A DNA stretch of 64,000 bases from Oscillospiraceae bacterium (GTDB lineage Bacteria > Bacillota > Clostridia > Saccharofermentanales > Saccharofermentanaceae): the NCBI GenBank assembly GCA_902787975.1, contig CADAIP010000008.1, positions 18,229 to 82,228 on the forward strand. Reading direction: 5' to 3'. Positions 16,697 through 26,230 of this stretch are shown one piece after another. Under the pieces are notes generated by a model. It ran no database searches. It saw only the letters and a list, made by a program, of their open reading frames with translations, and had not been told where the DNA came from. Position 1 is the first letter of the stretch. The number at the start of each line of letters is the position of its first letter. The position numbers were made by a program, and so were the translations under genes.

Positions 16697-17254
16697 TTAA
16701 GCTCTTTCGAGATATTCGCCTGTTCTTGTGTCAACCTTGATCTTCTCACCCTGGTTAACGAAGAGAGGTACCTTAACAACAGCGCCTGTCTCAAGAGTAG
16801 CATACTTGGAAGCGTTGTTTGCTGTATCACCCTTTACGCCGGGCTCACACTCTGTGATCTCAAGAACAACTGTGATAGGAAGCTCTACCTGGAAGATATC
16901 GCCCTTGTAAGATACAACCTTGCAAACCATCTCTTCCTTGAGGAACTTGATGCCGTCACCGATCTTATCCTGGTGGATAGGTGTCTGCTCATATGTTTCC
17001 TGATCCATGAAGTAGTAGAGATCGCCGTCAGAATAGATATACTGCATATCCTGTCTTGTAAGCTGAGCCTGCTCAAACTTCTCGTTAGGGTTAAAAGATC
17101 TTTCAACTACAGATCCTGTCTTAACATTCTTGTACTTTGTTCTTACGAATGCAGCTCCTTTACCGGGCTTAACGTGCTGGAACTCAACGACCTGATAAAC
17201 CTGATCGTCCATCTCAAAACACAAACCGTTTCTGAAGTCTCCTGCGCTGATCAT
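16697..17254 (-). CDS. efp: Elongation factor P
   Basis: EF-P enters stalled ribosomes and helps form bonds at polyproline stretches. The 185-residue protein is of normal length with the three beta-barrel domains. The tip loop [12 protein letters not shown] carries the usual modified lysine at position 32. The ATG follows AAGGAG. A consensus promoter and a terminator frame it, so it is probably monocistronic. Several proteins in this window have proline-rich tails and would be plausible clients. Confidence 0.97.
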   Translation of the reverse strand: MISAGDFRNGLCFEMDDQVYQVVEFQHVKPGKGAAFVRTKYKNVKTGSVVERSFNPNEKFEQAQLTRQDMQYIYSDGDLYYFMDQETYEQTPIHQDKIGDGIKFLKEEMVCKVVSYKGDIFQVELPITVVLEITECEPGVKGDTANNASKYATLETGAVVKVPLFVNQGEKIKVDTRTGEYLERA

Positions 17255-17297
17255 AAATTATTCTCCTTTTTTAAATAAATAAGTGCTTAACTGTGTA

Positions 17298-17326
17298 ATT
17301 TTACTTGAAAGAGTCATTCTATGCAA
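17298..17326 (-). promoter_or_regulatory. Sigma-A promoter of efp
   Basis: TTGCAT (17321-17326) and TAAAAT (17298-17303) lie 17 bases apart on the minus strand, giving a leader of about 37 bases before the efp ATG. Confidence 0.65.
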
Positions 17327-17352
17327 GTAGCCAAAGCTTTTTAGTCATATTA

Positions 17353-17850
17353 TCAAAATTTACCGATAAGTCTTACCAGTTTCTCAAATGGTCTCTTCAA
17401 AAGGACGTACCAGATCTCCTTCTTGTGAAGCTTCTCTACCATGAAGGTTCTTACCCCTGCCCTGTTGCCTGCAATGACATCGGTAAATACCTGGTCTCCG
17501 ACCATAACGCTCTTGGCAGGAGTGGTCTTCATGAGTTCTATGGCACGGAAGATACCTGACGTTCCGGGTTTATTCGCATAGGTAACGACAGGAATACCAA
17601 GCATTTCAGCGATCTTGGCAGACCTTCCGGACTTGGCGTTGGAAACCAGACAGCACTTTATTCCCTTTTCTTCGATCATCTTTACGCACTCATAGCTATA
17701 TTCTTCAGGCTCAGTGGCGTGATCGGGTCCAAGCGTATTGTCGAAATCAAGAAGTGCCGTCTCTATACCGCTGCCGTAAAGCTCTTCCCACGGAATGTGG
17801 ACAAGGCTTTCATATACTTTTTCAGGCTTCATCGCTTTGAAAATGTTCAA
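17353..17850 (-). CDS. yqeG: YqeG family HAD IIIA-type phosphatase
   Basis: This 165-residue HAD-superfamily protein is of the YqeG type. Motif I is ALLDFDNTLG (nucleophile Asp35, general acid Asp37), motif II lies at CLVSNA, motif III includes NKPGTSG, and motif IV is VMVGDQVFTDVIAGNRAG. The substrate is unknown; related proteins include phosphatidylglycerophosphate phosphatases. The start is TTG at 17848-17850, 6 bases after GGAG. Its stop lies just upstream of the efp promoter, and it is divergent from lysC. Confidence 0.9.
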   Translation of the reverse strand: MNIFKAMKPEKVYESLVHIPWEELYGSGIETALLDFDNTLGPDHATEPEEYSYECVKMIEEKGIKCCLVSNAKSGRSAKIAEMLGIPVVTYANKPGTSGIFRAIELMKTTPAKSVMVGDQVFTDVIAGNRAGVRTFMVEKLHKKEIWYVLLKRPFEKLVRLIGKF

Positions 17851-17982
17851 AGAAAACTCCTATTTGCTTAGCGGCAGTGTTAAAACCGTCTAATTTCTAC
17901 GCATCAAAATAATTATAATCATATTTTTTCGCGCCTGTGATATTATTATATGGCTATATGACAAGTCAAGGAGCATAAAACA

Positions 17983-19335
17983 ATGAAAGTTACTAAATTC
18001 GGCGGATCATCTCTTGCCAACGCATTCCAGATTCAGAAGGTCTGCAACATTCTCTTAGCAGACGAGGATCGAAAGATCATGGTCGTATCAGCGCCCGGTA
18101 AGCGTACAAAGGACGACATCAAGGTGACGGACCTTCTCATTGCCGTCGCCAAGGCAAGACTCGCAGGAGAATCCTACGACAAGGAAGTTCAGGCTGTCCT
18201 TGCACGTTACGAAGAGATCGCCGATGAACTTAATGTTGAAAAGGTGCTTCCCGATATCGAGGAAAGACTCCTCAAGATCGTTAAGGCTGACTATACAGAA
18301 GATGTAGCTTATCTTGATTCAGTCAAGGCCATGGGTGAAGACTGCTGCGCAAGACTCGTAGCTTTCTACCTCACATCAACAGGCCACCCTGCTAAATACT
18401 GCAATCCCGAAGAATGCGGTCTTTTCTTGGAGCACGATGGAGCAGGCAAGGCAGTAATCCTCCCTGAGTCATACGACAACCTCGCAAAGCTCAAGGATGA
18501 GACAGGAGTTATCCTCGTATTCCCCGGATTCTACGGTGTATCCAAGACAGGCAAGATCATCACATTCTCCAGAGGCGGTTCTGACATCACCGGTTCCATC
18601 CTCGCAGCAGCCGTTGGTGCTGACGTATATGAGAACTGGACGGACGTTGACAACGTTTTCGCTGTTAACCCCAACCTCGTAAAGAACCCCTTCCCTATCA
18701 CGGAGATCACATACGACGAGATGAGAGAGCTCTCTTATGCAGGATTTACAGTTCTTCACGAAGAGGCAATCTATCCTGTTTTTGCACGCGGTATTCCTCT
18801 CAACATCAAGAATACAAACAACCCTTCCGCCAAGGGCACGATGATCGTATCCAAGCGTTCACACTACGACTCACTCGTAACAGGTATCGCCGGCGACAAG
18901 GGTTTTGCTACGGTAACAGTAAGCAAGTACATGATGAACCGTCAGGTCGGTTTCCTCGCACAGCTCCTCAAGATCTTCTCCGATGAAGCCATCTCCATCG
19001 ACCACATTCCTTCCGGAATTGATACGGTAACAATCGTTCTCCGCAAGAAGTATTTCACGGAGGAAAAGGAAGCAATCATCGTAGACAGGATCAAGAAGGA
19101 ACTCGAAGCTGACGTTAAGGTAGACAGAGACCTCGCAATCGTCATGATCGTAGGTGAAGCTATGGCAAATTCCGTAGGTATCATGGCAAGAGCGGCTTCT
19201 GCCCTCTCCAATGCCGGCATCAACCTCCGCATCGTTAACCAGGGCGCATCCGAGATCTCCATGATGTTCGGTGTATCCGAATCCTACTGCTCTTATGCGG
19301 TAAGAGTTCTCTACAAGGAATTGTTCCGCTATTAA
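17983..19335 (+). CDS. lysC: Aspartate kinase
   Basis: Aspartokinase makes aspartyl phosphate, the entry to lysine, threonine and methionine synthesis. The 450-residue protein has the kinase signature VTKFGGSSLA (about 3-12), FSRGGSDITGS (about 195-205), and two ACT regulatory domains from about residue 305 (FLAQLLKIFSDEAISIDHI, MANSVGIMARAASAL). It is of the monofunctional, roughly 450-residue type common in Clostridia. AAGGAG precedes the ATG. The 132-base upstream region has no lysine riboswitch. Codon use is noticeably richer in C-ending codons than its neighbours, which suggests high expression. Confidence 0.96.
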   Translation: MKVTKFGGSSLANAFQIQKVCNILLADEDRKIMVVSAPGKRTKDDIKVTDLLIAVAKARLAGESYDKEVQAVLARYEEIADELNVEKVLPDIEERLLKIVKADYTEDVAYLDSVKAMGEDCCARLVAFYLTSTGHPAKYCNPEECGLFLEHDGAGKAVILPESYDNLAKLKDETGVILVFPGFYGVSKTGKIITFSRGGSDITGSILAAAVGADVYENWTDVDNVFAVNPNLVKNPFPITEITYDEMRELSYAGFTVLHEEAIYPVFARGIPLNIKNTNNPSAKGTMIVSKRSHYDSLVTGIAGDKGFATVTVSKYMMNRQVGFLAQLLKIFSDEAISIDHIPSGIDTVTIVLRKKYFTEEKEAIIVDRIKKELEADVKVDRDLAIVMIVGEAMANSVGIMARAASALSNAGINLRIVNQGASEISMMFGVSESYCSYAVRVLYKELFRY

Positions 19336-19362
19336 TTCACGGTTCTGATTACTTAAACATTT

Positions 19363-19393
19363 ATACCCGCCGGCTACTTTGGTCAGCGGGTAT
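19363..19393 (+). terminator. Hairpin after lysC
   Basis: ATACCCGC (19363-19370) pairs with GCGGGTAT (19386-19393). The following TATATTGGTTG is only moderately T-rich, so termination may be partial. Confidence 0.6.
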
Positions 19394-19435
19394 TATATTG
19401 GTTGTTCGTTAAGAGATATTCTATTTGTTGTTCGC

Positions 19436-19466
19436 AAAATAAAAGGGATGCCACAAGACATCCCTT
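19436..19466 (-). terminator. Intrinsic terminator of the LCP/PP2C-like operon
   Basis: AAGGGATG (19443-19450) pairs with CATCCCTT (19459-19466). On the minus strand it is followed by a T-rich TTTTATTTTGCG tract. Confidence 0.85.
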
Positions 19467-19490
19467 CTTAAGATTTGCTTTAATTGAGAA

Positions 19491-21245
19491 TTAAACAGTT
19501 GCGTTCTCATCACCGCCAGTTGCGGGTTCTGTATTCTCAGGTGCAGGTGTTTCAGATTCTGTTGCCTCGGTTTCTGTTTCAGTTGCTTCAGTTTCTGTTT
19601 CTGTTTCTGTTTCTGAAGCAGTAGTATCAGCTGAAGACTCAGAAGATGCAGTAGGTGTCGGTGAAACAATATCACTTGAATTTGGTTCAGCTGGTTCAGT
19701 TGTAGATTCTGAAGTTGTCTCAGATGTCTCTGAAGTTGTTGTCGTAGCAGTTGTACTTCCGCCGCCGTTGTTGATTCTGTCTGTCTGAACTGCTGTTGTC
19801 TCGATCGATGCAGCTGTCTCTGTTGCTGTAGTCATGGGAACAGGTGTGGGATCGCCGGTCATAACTGTTGTAGGATCATTCAGTGTGGGATCCTGATCAA
19901 GAAGCTGAGCGGTAAGGATATAACCTGTTACGTTGTTTGCAGTAACGACCTTGGAGAAAGTATCATCAACCTTTTCCTGAAGAGTAACTACATCACCGCG
20001 TCTGAGCTGTGCAATGACTGTACCGTCAAGCGAAGCAGAAGAATATACAGGGACGCCGTCACTTGATGCATAAAGAACTGAACCTACTGCATTTGCGTTT
20101 GCAAGTGAAGTCGTGGTCTCATCAAAGTTGATGAGATTCTTCATGTTGAAGATCATGAATGTGACACCAAAGCCGAGAACAATGCAAACGATGAAGATAA
20201 CTATAGGAATGATGACAGTCTTTGCCTTCTCCTTCTTCTCGTTAACGATGGGCTCTTCTTCCTCATCGGAAATGCCGTTACCGGCAGCACCGGGAACGAA
20301 ATTGATCGTATCAGAATTATCCTCAGTGTCGGAATCAAAACTGCTGTAAGCATTAGACTGGGCTTTGGATACGTTTCCGGGTCTTGAGGATACCTGTGCA
20401 TCATTCTTGAGGTTGCTGTTGATGACTGCATCACCGGGAAGAAGGAATGTGGACTCAACCTTGATATCGATAAGAGTGAGGCCTGCCTTCAAACCATAGC
20501 TAACTGCAGCATTGATGATTTCCTTGGACTTAACCTCTGTAGACAAAGGTTTTGCGATGATGGAATTACGCATCTGGGAAGGAAGCTTTCTGGATAAGCC
20601 GACACCCATAAGGAACAACTCATCATCGTCCTGAAGCTTAAGGTGTACCTTCTTGTCAGCGTTAACAGGGCCTTCCTGGGGCATCTTACCGAGATACTGG
20701 GTAAGATTCATGTTCTCGGGGTGTGTAAGCTCCTCGGAAGCCTGGATGGCACCCATCTGAACATATCTGTGTGCTACCGTCTGCTCTTCAGTAAGGAGCA
20801 TGATGCGGTTATTTCTGAATAATACTGCTTTAGTAATACCGACATGGATAACACGGAGGATGTCACCTTCGATGACGAACATTGACATTGATGTCTTGAA
20901 CTGTGTTCCCTTATTAGCAGCGAAATTACATACTTTAACGTTGAGGGTGTTGATTACCTGGTTTGCAAAACCGTCAAAATCAAGAACTGCTTGATTGGAG
21001 CAAGCGGCTACGATCTTTTCGAGCTCCGCATTAAGCTCAAGGTTCAATACGGCAGAAAGATTATCGGGACCGATTGTCGAGAAGATCGCGCAGATCTGGA
21101 TCGGAGATGTAGATCTGGCTGTTCTTAAGAACTCGTTCGGGAAGTCTTCGATCTTACGAGAAAGCGTAAGAAAGAACACGTTCTCCTGAGGTTCACCCTG
21201 TATAAGGTTAGTCTCGGCAATACAAGTTGCAACTGTCTTACTCAT
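19491..21245 (-). CDS. Membrane protein with degenerate PP2C-like domain and extracellular SH3b domain
   Basis: The 584-residue protein has a cytoplasmic N-terminal region (about 1-265) that follows the PP2C phosphatase layout: a strand-rich core, ILRVIHVGITKAVLFRNNRIMLLTEE (written here as positions about 129-154), an LTQYLGKMP segment and ELFLMGVGLS. The metal-binding aspartates normally found in DGMGG-, GDSR- and SDG-type motifs are absent, so it is probably a pseudophosphatase. A linker, one membrane helix (about 343-367), an SH3b-like domain (about 390-450) and a Thr/Ser/Glu-rich tail follow outside the cell. The LCP gene ends 2 bases upstream, which points to a wall-related role. The PP2C relation is inferred from layout. 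Confidence 0.7.
   Translation of the reverse strand: MSKTVATCIAETNLIQGEPQENVFFLTLSRKIEDFPNEFLRTARSTSPIQICAIFSTIGPDNLSAVLNLELNAELEKIVAACSNQAVLDFDGFANQVINTLNVKVCNFAANKGTQFKTSMSMFVIEGDILRVIHVGITKAVLFRNNRIMLLTEEQTVAHRYVQMGAIQASEELTHPENMNLTQYLGKMPQEGPVNADKKVHLKLQDDDELFLMGVGLSRKLPSQMRNSIIAKPLSTEVKSKEIINAAVSYGLKAGLTLIDIKVESTFLLPGDAVINSNLKNDAQVSSRPGNVSKAQSNAYSSFDSDTEDNSDTINFVPGAAGNGISDEEEEPIVNEKKEKAKTVIIPIVIFIVCIVLGFGVTFMIFNMKNLINFDETTTSLANANAVGSVLYASSDGVPVYSSASLDGTVIAQLRRGDVVTLQEKVDDTFSKVVTANNVTGYILTAQLLDQDPTLNDPTTVMTGDPTPVPMTTATETAASIETTAVQTDRINNGGGSTTATTTTSETSETTSESTTEPAEPNSSDIVSPTPTASSESSADTTASETETETETEATETETEATESETPAPENTEPATGGDENATV
19569..19616 (-). repeat. Simple TTCTGT-type repeat encoding Glu-Thr tail
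   Basis: A short-period repeat of TTTCTG and related hexamers (plus-strand view) encodes an alternating Glu-Thr stretch near the C-terminus of the PP2C-like/SH3b protein. Such tracts can change length by slippage without shifting the frame when whole 6-base units are gained or lost. Confidence 0.8.
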
Positions 21246-21247
21246 CT

Positions 21248-22348
21248 TTATTCACCCCAAATATAGTCGTTTATTCTTTGTTTTTGTTCGTCAAAATCCA
21301 CTAACATCATCCAAGGATCGTTCTGAATTGTGTAGGTTCCATCCTCAGGAAATCTGTATTCTTCTCTATTATCTAAGCACGCAAAACAATTCAATGCCAC
21401 ACGCATTATATCAGCAGTATTCATATTTGTCTCGAAAACTCCCGCAGAATCATTTAGAAGCTGGAGTTTTTGACCATAAGACATACCGTTAACTTTAGTC
21501 ATCATCGCAGTAGCTACAGTCCTTTGCCTGGAAGCTCTGACGAAATCAGAATCCAGGTATCTTATTCTGGACCAAGCAACAGCCTGGTGGCCGTCCAAAG
21601 TCAGGGTACCTCCCTGCGTAAGATGAGGAGAATTATCACCGTCAAGCGCATTGATCTCATCCAAATAACCATTTAAATAAGATACTTCTTCCGGACTAAC
21701 CTCGATATCGACACCGCCGACAAGGTCGATCATGTCAGAAGCACTGCCGAAGTCAAACATGATAAAACGCTGGATATCCAGATCAAATATTACGTTGATG
21801 GTATTGATCATCTCTCCTACACCGCCATAATGATATGCGGAGTTAAGCTTGTTTAATCTGGTTCCAAGTGTATCCGCTGTATCACCGATATAAACAGCAG
21901 TATCTCTCATGAGGGAAATAATCTTTAAGGAATTATTCTTCTTATTAATGGAGAGGATCATCATGCAGTCCGTACGGCAGGCATAGTCATCAGTACCTCT
22001 GGCATCGATACCGAATACAAGGATATTCTCAATATTGGGATCCTTCTGCTTAACCTCAATGATCGGGTGCGAAGGATCGTAGAAAAGTCTGGTGTGACCG
22101 CCATTACTCCAGGAAGACGTAACGTCTCCGCCTGTCGTACTACCGCCTTCGGACAGATCAAGTGTCGAATAATCTTCCTGCCTTACAACCGGTACGGATA
22201 CAAAAGTACCGCCGAAAAGGTAAACCCAGTAAAGACAGAAACCGATGGCAAGGCCCAGAACGGCTGCCAGGAATCTTACAAAATATCTTCCTGCCTTAGA
22301 TTTCTTGCGGGGTTTATTCCCTTCAGAGCCGTGGCTTTTCTTACTCAT
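21248..22348 (-). CDS. LytR-CpsA-Psr (LCP) family protein
   Basis: LCP enzymes attach anionic polymers from lipid carriers to peptidoglycan, outside the membrane. The 366-residue protein has a basic cytoplasmic tail, one membrane helix (about 27-47) and the LCP domain (about 105-305). Conserved residues are visible: FGIDARG, CRTDCMMIL, SLMRDTAVYI, KLNSAYHYGG, the metal and diphosphate ligands around DLVGGVDIEV, and VAWSRIRYLDSDFVRASRQR. The short C-terminal tail shows no further domain. It has its own promoter and a 2-base gap to the PP2C-like/SH3b gene, forming a two-gene unit. Confidence 0.93.
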   Translation of the reverse strand: MSKKSHGSEGNKPRKKSKAGRYFVRFLAAVLGLAIGFCLYWVYLFGGTFVSVPVVRQEDYSTLDLSEGGSTTGGDVTSSWSNGGHTRLFYDPSHPIIEVKQKDPNIENILVFGIDARGTDDYACRTDCMMILSINKKNNSLKIISLMRDTAVYIGDTADTLGTRLNKLNSAYHYGGVGEMINTINVIFDLDIQRFIMFDFGSASDMIDLVGGVDIEVSPEEVSYLNGYLDEINALDGDNSPHLTQGGTLTLDGHQAVAWSRIRYLDSDFVRASRQRTVATAMMTKVNGMSYGQKLQLLNDSAGVFETNMNTADIMRVALNCFACLDNREEYRFPEDGTYTIQNDPWMMLVDFDEQKQRINDYIWGE

Positions 22349-22394
22349 TTATTTATCTATCTCCATACATTTATTGCTTTTCAAAAGACAATAA

Positions 22395-22422
22395 ATTATA
22401 TCATCAACATTATTGATGCCAA
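22395..22422 (-). promoter_or_regulatory. Promoter of the LCP operon (extended -10)
   Basis: On the minus strand TTGGCA (22417-22422), 16 bases and TATAAT (22395-22400) form a near-consensus promoter, with TGA directly before TATAAT (extended -10). Transcription should start near 22388, about 40 bases before the ATG. Confidence 0.75.
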
Positions 22423-22499
22423 ATGAATAAGAATAAAAGAAAACTGTGGCAAATAGCCGTCTTTTGTATATTTCGTATAAGAAAAAACAGTTTGGTTTT

Positions 22500-22533
22500 C
22501 AAAGTAAAAGGGCTGCGATAAATACCGCAGCCC
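22500..22533 (-). terminator. Intrinsic terminator after gdhA
   Basis: GGGCTGCG (22510-22517) pairs with CGCAGCCC (22526-22533), followed on the minus strand by TTTTACTTTG. Confidence 0.9.
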
Positions 22534-22562
22534 TCTATTATTTCAGCTTATTCAGTCTACTA

Positions 22563-24037
<1,475 letters not shown>

Positions 24038-24043
24038 TTATGT

Positions 24044-24072
24044 ATAGTATTACAAGATTTTACCAATTTCAA
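24044..24072 (-). promoter_or_regulatory. Sigma-A promoter of gdhA
   Basis: TTGAAA (24067-24072) and TACTAT (24044-24049) lie 17 bases apart on the minus strand, directly after the terminator of the upstream gene. Confidence 0.65.
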
Positions 24073-24076
24073 TAGG

Positions 24077-24117
24077 AAAATAAAAAATGAAAGTTCAGAA
24101 ATTCGAACTTTCATTTT
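24077..24117 (-). terminator. Intrinsic terminator with 13-bp stem
   Basis: AAAATGAAAGTTC (24084-24096) and GAACTTTCATTTT (24105-24117) are perfect inverted copies with an 8-base loop. On the minus strand a TTTTTTATTTT tract follows. It ends the transcript of the gene at 24159-24638. Confidence 0.85.
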
Positions 24118-24158
24118 GGGTATTACAATTATACTTTTTAGGTATGATAAGCTGTTAA

Positions 24159-24638
24159 TCAGGTGCTTTCTGTCGTCTCTGTAACAGGTGCACTTGTATT
24201 TTGTGTTGTCCTGTCTTCGAAAGGATCGTTCTCAACTACTTCATCAAATGAGCTGATACCGAAGATCTGTGCCATCTCTCCATAGTTAACAAGGCCCATA
24301 ACCCTGTCTACCGCAATGAAAAGACAAAGAATGAATATTAATAAAAGAAGTCCTCTTCTTATAATCATCATTCTTCTCTCCGCATTGAACTTCTCATCAA
24401 CACGCTTCTTGGTCGTATAACCTACAACGACATATACGCGGCTGATATCTGTTCTCTTAGGTCTGTTGCGGTACTCTTTGATCTTGCGCTTGATGCAATT
24501 GACGAACCTTGAAGGAAGTCCCTTGATAAGTCTTACGGTAGCACGGTAAGAACAGCCCAAAAAATCGAGCATAGCATTACTCTTACCATTACCGGCCTGG
24601 ATAATATCCGAATTTCTGTCTTCCTGATTAACTGCCAT
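24159..24638 (-). CDS. Single-pass membrane protein of unknown function
   Basis: No family is recognised. The 159-residue protein has a basic, probably cytoplasmic N-terminal half (KRKIKEYRNRPKR, about 49-61), one membrane helix (about 94-112) and a short acidic, Thr-rich outer tail (TTQNTSAPVTETTEST). The tail composition is like that of the PP2C-like/SH3b protein encoded at 19491. The gene has its own extended -10 promoter and a strong terminator, so it is expressed alone. It could be a small envelope or septum-associated protein; nothing in the sequence decides this. Confidence 0.7.
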   Translation of the reverse strand: MAVNQEDRNSDIIQAGNGKSNAMLDFLGCSYRATVRLIKGLPSRFVNCIKRKIKEYRNRPKRTDISRVYVVVGYTTKKRVDEKFNAERRMMIIRRGLLLLIFILCLFIAVDRVMGLVNYGEMAQIFGISSFDEVVENDPFEDRTTQNTSAPVTETTEST

Positions 24639-24658
24639 ATTTATACCTGCTAGAGGCG

Positions 24659-24667
24659 ATTATAGCA
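24659..24667 (-). promoter_or_regulatory. Extended -10 element
   Basis: TGCTATAAT on the minus strand, without a good -35, lies about 20 bases before the ATG at 24638. A leader of about 14 bases carrying CAGG is predicted. Confidence 0.55.
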
Positions 24668-24698
24668 TTGTTTCCCATAAGTAAGAAGTGGCATTATC

Positions 24699-25301
24699 CT
24701 AGAGTTTGCATTCTCCCTGCTCTTCAGGATTTTGTCTTTCCGGCGGAAAATACATACTTGTCAGTATATTGATTGCCACAGATTTAATTCTGTAAAAAGT
24801 CGCCCTGCTGATGAACAGATCATCGATAATAGCTACCGTATCAAGTCTTTTATAATAATACAAATACATTAATCTTGAATAAGGAAGCTTTAAGGAAAGC
24901 ATTCTCTTCAAAAGGATTGCTGCTCTTCGTCTTCTCATCATAGAGTTTACATAAGACTCTTCCAGAGACTCTACAAATTCATCGAAACCTTCAGAGAAAT
25001 CAATCATGACATCATTCATGTCACCCTGTCCCTTTGGTTCAAAGACAGTGTCGGAAATCTTGCATGGCGAATAGAAACCGGCATAAAGATCCATAAGGCT
25101 TACCTTCTGATCCTCATACGCCTTGTTGATCTCCTTAATAAATCGCTGTTCTATATCAGGACAATCTGACAGATCAGTGCACAAATGATTGAGTCTGGCA
25201 GTGATTATTGCTCTTGCTTCCTCAAAAGAAACTGCATTTTCCAATGCGTCATCGTAACCGCTACAACGTTTCTTCTTTTTCTTTCTGTTACGCTCATCCA
25301 T
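24699..25301 (-). CDS. HTH protein with sigma region 4-like C-terminus
   Basis: This 200-residue protein has a Lys-rich start (RNRKKKKKR), a helical middle and a C-terminal helix-turn-helix of the sigma-70 region 4 or ArpU/RinA type (about residues 143-183, containing LMYLYYYKRLDTVAIIDD and SRATFYRIKSVA). Such proteins act as small transcription activators. The start is the ATG at 25299-25301 behind AAGGAG; an upstream start at 25352 would run over the lexA promoter and SOS box. The divergent, shared intergenic space with lexA suggests it may respond to DNA damage. Its targets are unknown. Confidence 0.65.
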   Translation of the reverse strand: MDERNRKKKKKRCSGYDDALENAVSFEEARAIITARLNHLCTDLSDCPDIEQRFIKEINKAYEDQKVSLMDLYAGFYSPCKISDTVFEPKGQGDMNDVMIDFSEGFDEFVESLEESYVNSMMRRRRAAILLKRMLSLKLPYSRLMYLYYYKRLDTVAIIDDLFISRATFYRIKSVAINILTSMYFPPERQNPEEQGECKL

Positions 25302-25333
25302 AAGCAACTCCTTATTTTTAAAATTATCAAACT

Positions 25334-25345
25334 GAACAATTGTTT
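25334..25345. promoter_or_regulatory. SOS (LexA) box GAACAATTGTTT
   Basis: GAAC-N4-GTTT matches the Gram-positive LexA site GAAC-N4-GTTY. It overlaps the -35 of lexA (25344-25349) and lies 33 bases upstream of the divergent HTH gene, so LexA could control both. Confidence 0.8.
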
Positions 25346-25371
25346 GACACAATTGAAAAGAATGATATTAT
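25344..25371 (+). promoter_or_regulatory. lexA promoter
   Basis: TTGACA (25344-25349), a 16-base spacer and TATTAT (25366-25371). The SOS box covers the first two bases of the -35 and the sequence before it, so bound LexA would block RNA polymerase. Confidence 0.8.
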
Positions 25372-25402
25372 TAACTTAGAAAATATGTTTGGAGGATAGT
25401 TT

Positions 25403-26056
25403 ATGCAGTCCGGCGACAAAACAATTGAACGCGTTTACAACTATTTATGCGACTATATCAGTAAGAACCAGATCTCGCCTTCAGTTCGCGATATTTGTGC
25501 AGGTGTCGGTCTCAAATCAACTTCCTCAGTTCACACTTACCTTAAACAGCTCGACAGTCTTGGCAGGATCGAATACAGACCTGGACTTAGAAGAGCCATT
25601 GTTATTAAGCAGAATACCGGCAGCACAGAATCTGATTTCTCTGATTCTGCCAGCGTTACCGAACTTAATGATTACCGCAACATTCCAGTTATCGGTAAGA
25701 TCACTGCCGGAATTCCTATCCTTGCTTATGAGAATTACACTGATTCATTCCCTGTCGGAAAATCCATTATCGGAGATTCAGAAGCATTCATGCTTAAAGT
25801 CAGCGGCAACAGTATGATCAATGCTCATATTCTTGACGGCGATCTCATCATTGTCCGTAAGCAAAACACTTGTGACGAAGGAGACATCATCGCTGCTTTG
25901 ATCGATGATGAAGCTACAGTTAAGCGTTTTGGAAAAAAGAACGGAATACCTTATCTGTTCCCTGAGAATGATGCTTATTCGCCGATTCCGTTTAATACAG
26001 AAGGTTGCAAAATTCTCGGCAAGGTAGTTGGATTACATCGTTATACAATTGATTAA
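25403..26056 (+). CDS. lexA: LexA repressor
   Basis: LexA represses SOS genes and cuts itself when RecA filaments form on damaged DNA. The 217-residue protein has an N-terminal winged helix (about 1-65; SVRDICAGVGLKSTSSVHTY) and a C-terminal latent peptidase. The cleavage site is Ala102-Gly103 in KITAGIPI, the catalytic serine is Ser137 in VSGNSMINA, and the lysine is Lys174 in EATVKRFG. TTGGAGG precedes the ATG. The SOS box over its promoter shows autoregulation. A terminator follows before the convergent miaA. Confidence 0.97.
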   Translation: MQSGDKTIERVYNYLCDYISKNQISPSVRDICAGVGLKSTSSVHTYLKQLDSLGRIEYRPGLRRAIVIKQNTGSTESDFSDSASVTELNDYRNIPVIGKITAGIPILAYENYTDSFPVGKSIIGDSEAFMLKVSGNSMINAHILDGDLIIVRKQNTCDEGDIIAALIDDEATVKRFGKKNGIPYLFPENDAYSPIPFNTEGCKILGKVVGLHRYTID

Positions 26057-26200
26057 CTACCTCCTTTATGCTCGGGCCCAACGTTTTAATATAATTATCG
26101 TTGCTGACAGCGTATTTTCAAGTAAAATCACTAGTTCAAACAAAAGTTGATACTAGTCTTGAAATTTTCCTTATTATATCAAGTTAGTTTGATACATTAA

Positions 26201-26230
26201 AGTGCTGAGACTAATTTTCAGCACTTTTTT
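26201..26230 (+). terminator. Intrinsic terminator between lexA and miaA
   Basis: AGTGCTGA (26201-26208) pairs with TCAGCACT (26218-26225) and is followed by T6. The T-run touches the miaA stop codon on the other strand. The 170 bases between lexA and miaA hold nothing else recognisable except a repeated ACTAGT around 26131 and 26152. Confidence 0.85.

Noticed and set aside
17851..17982. Possible lysine riboswitch before lysC
   Set aside because: The 132-base region is AT-rich, has no matching helices or conserved core, and is too short for that class.
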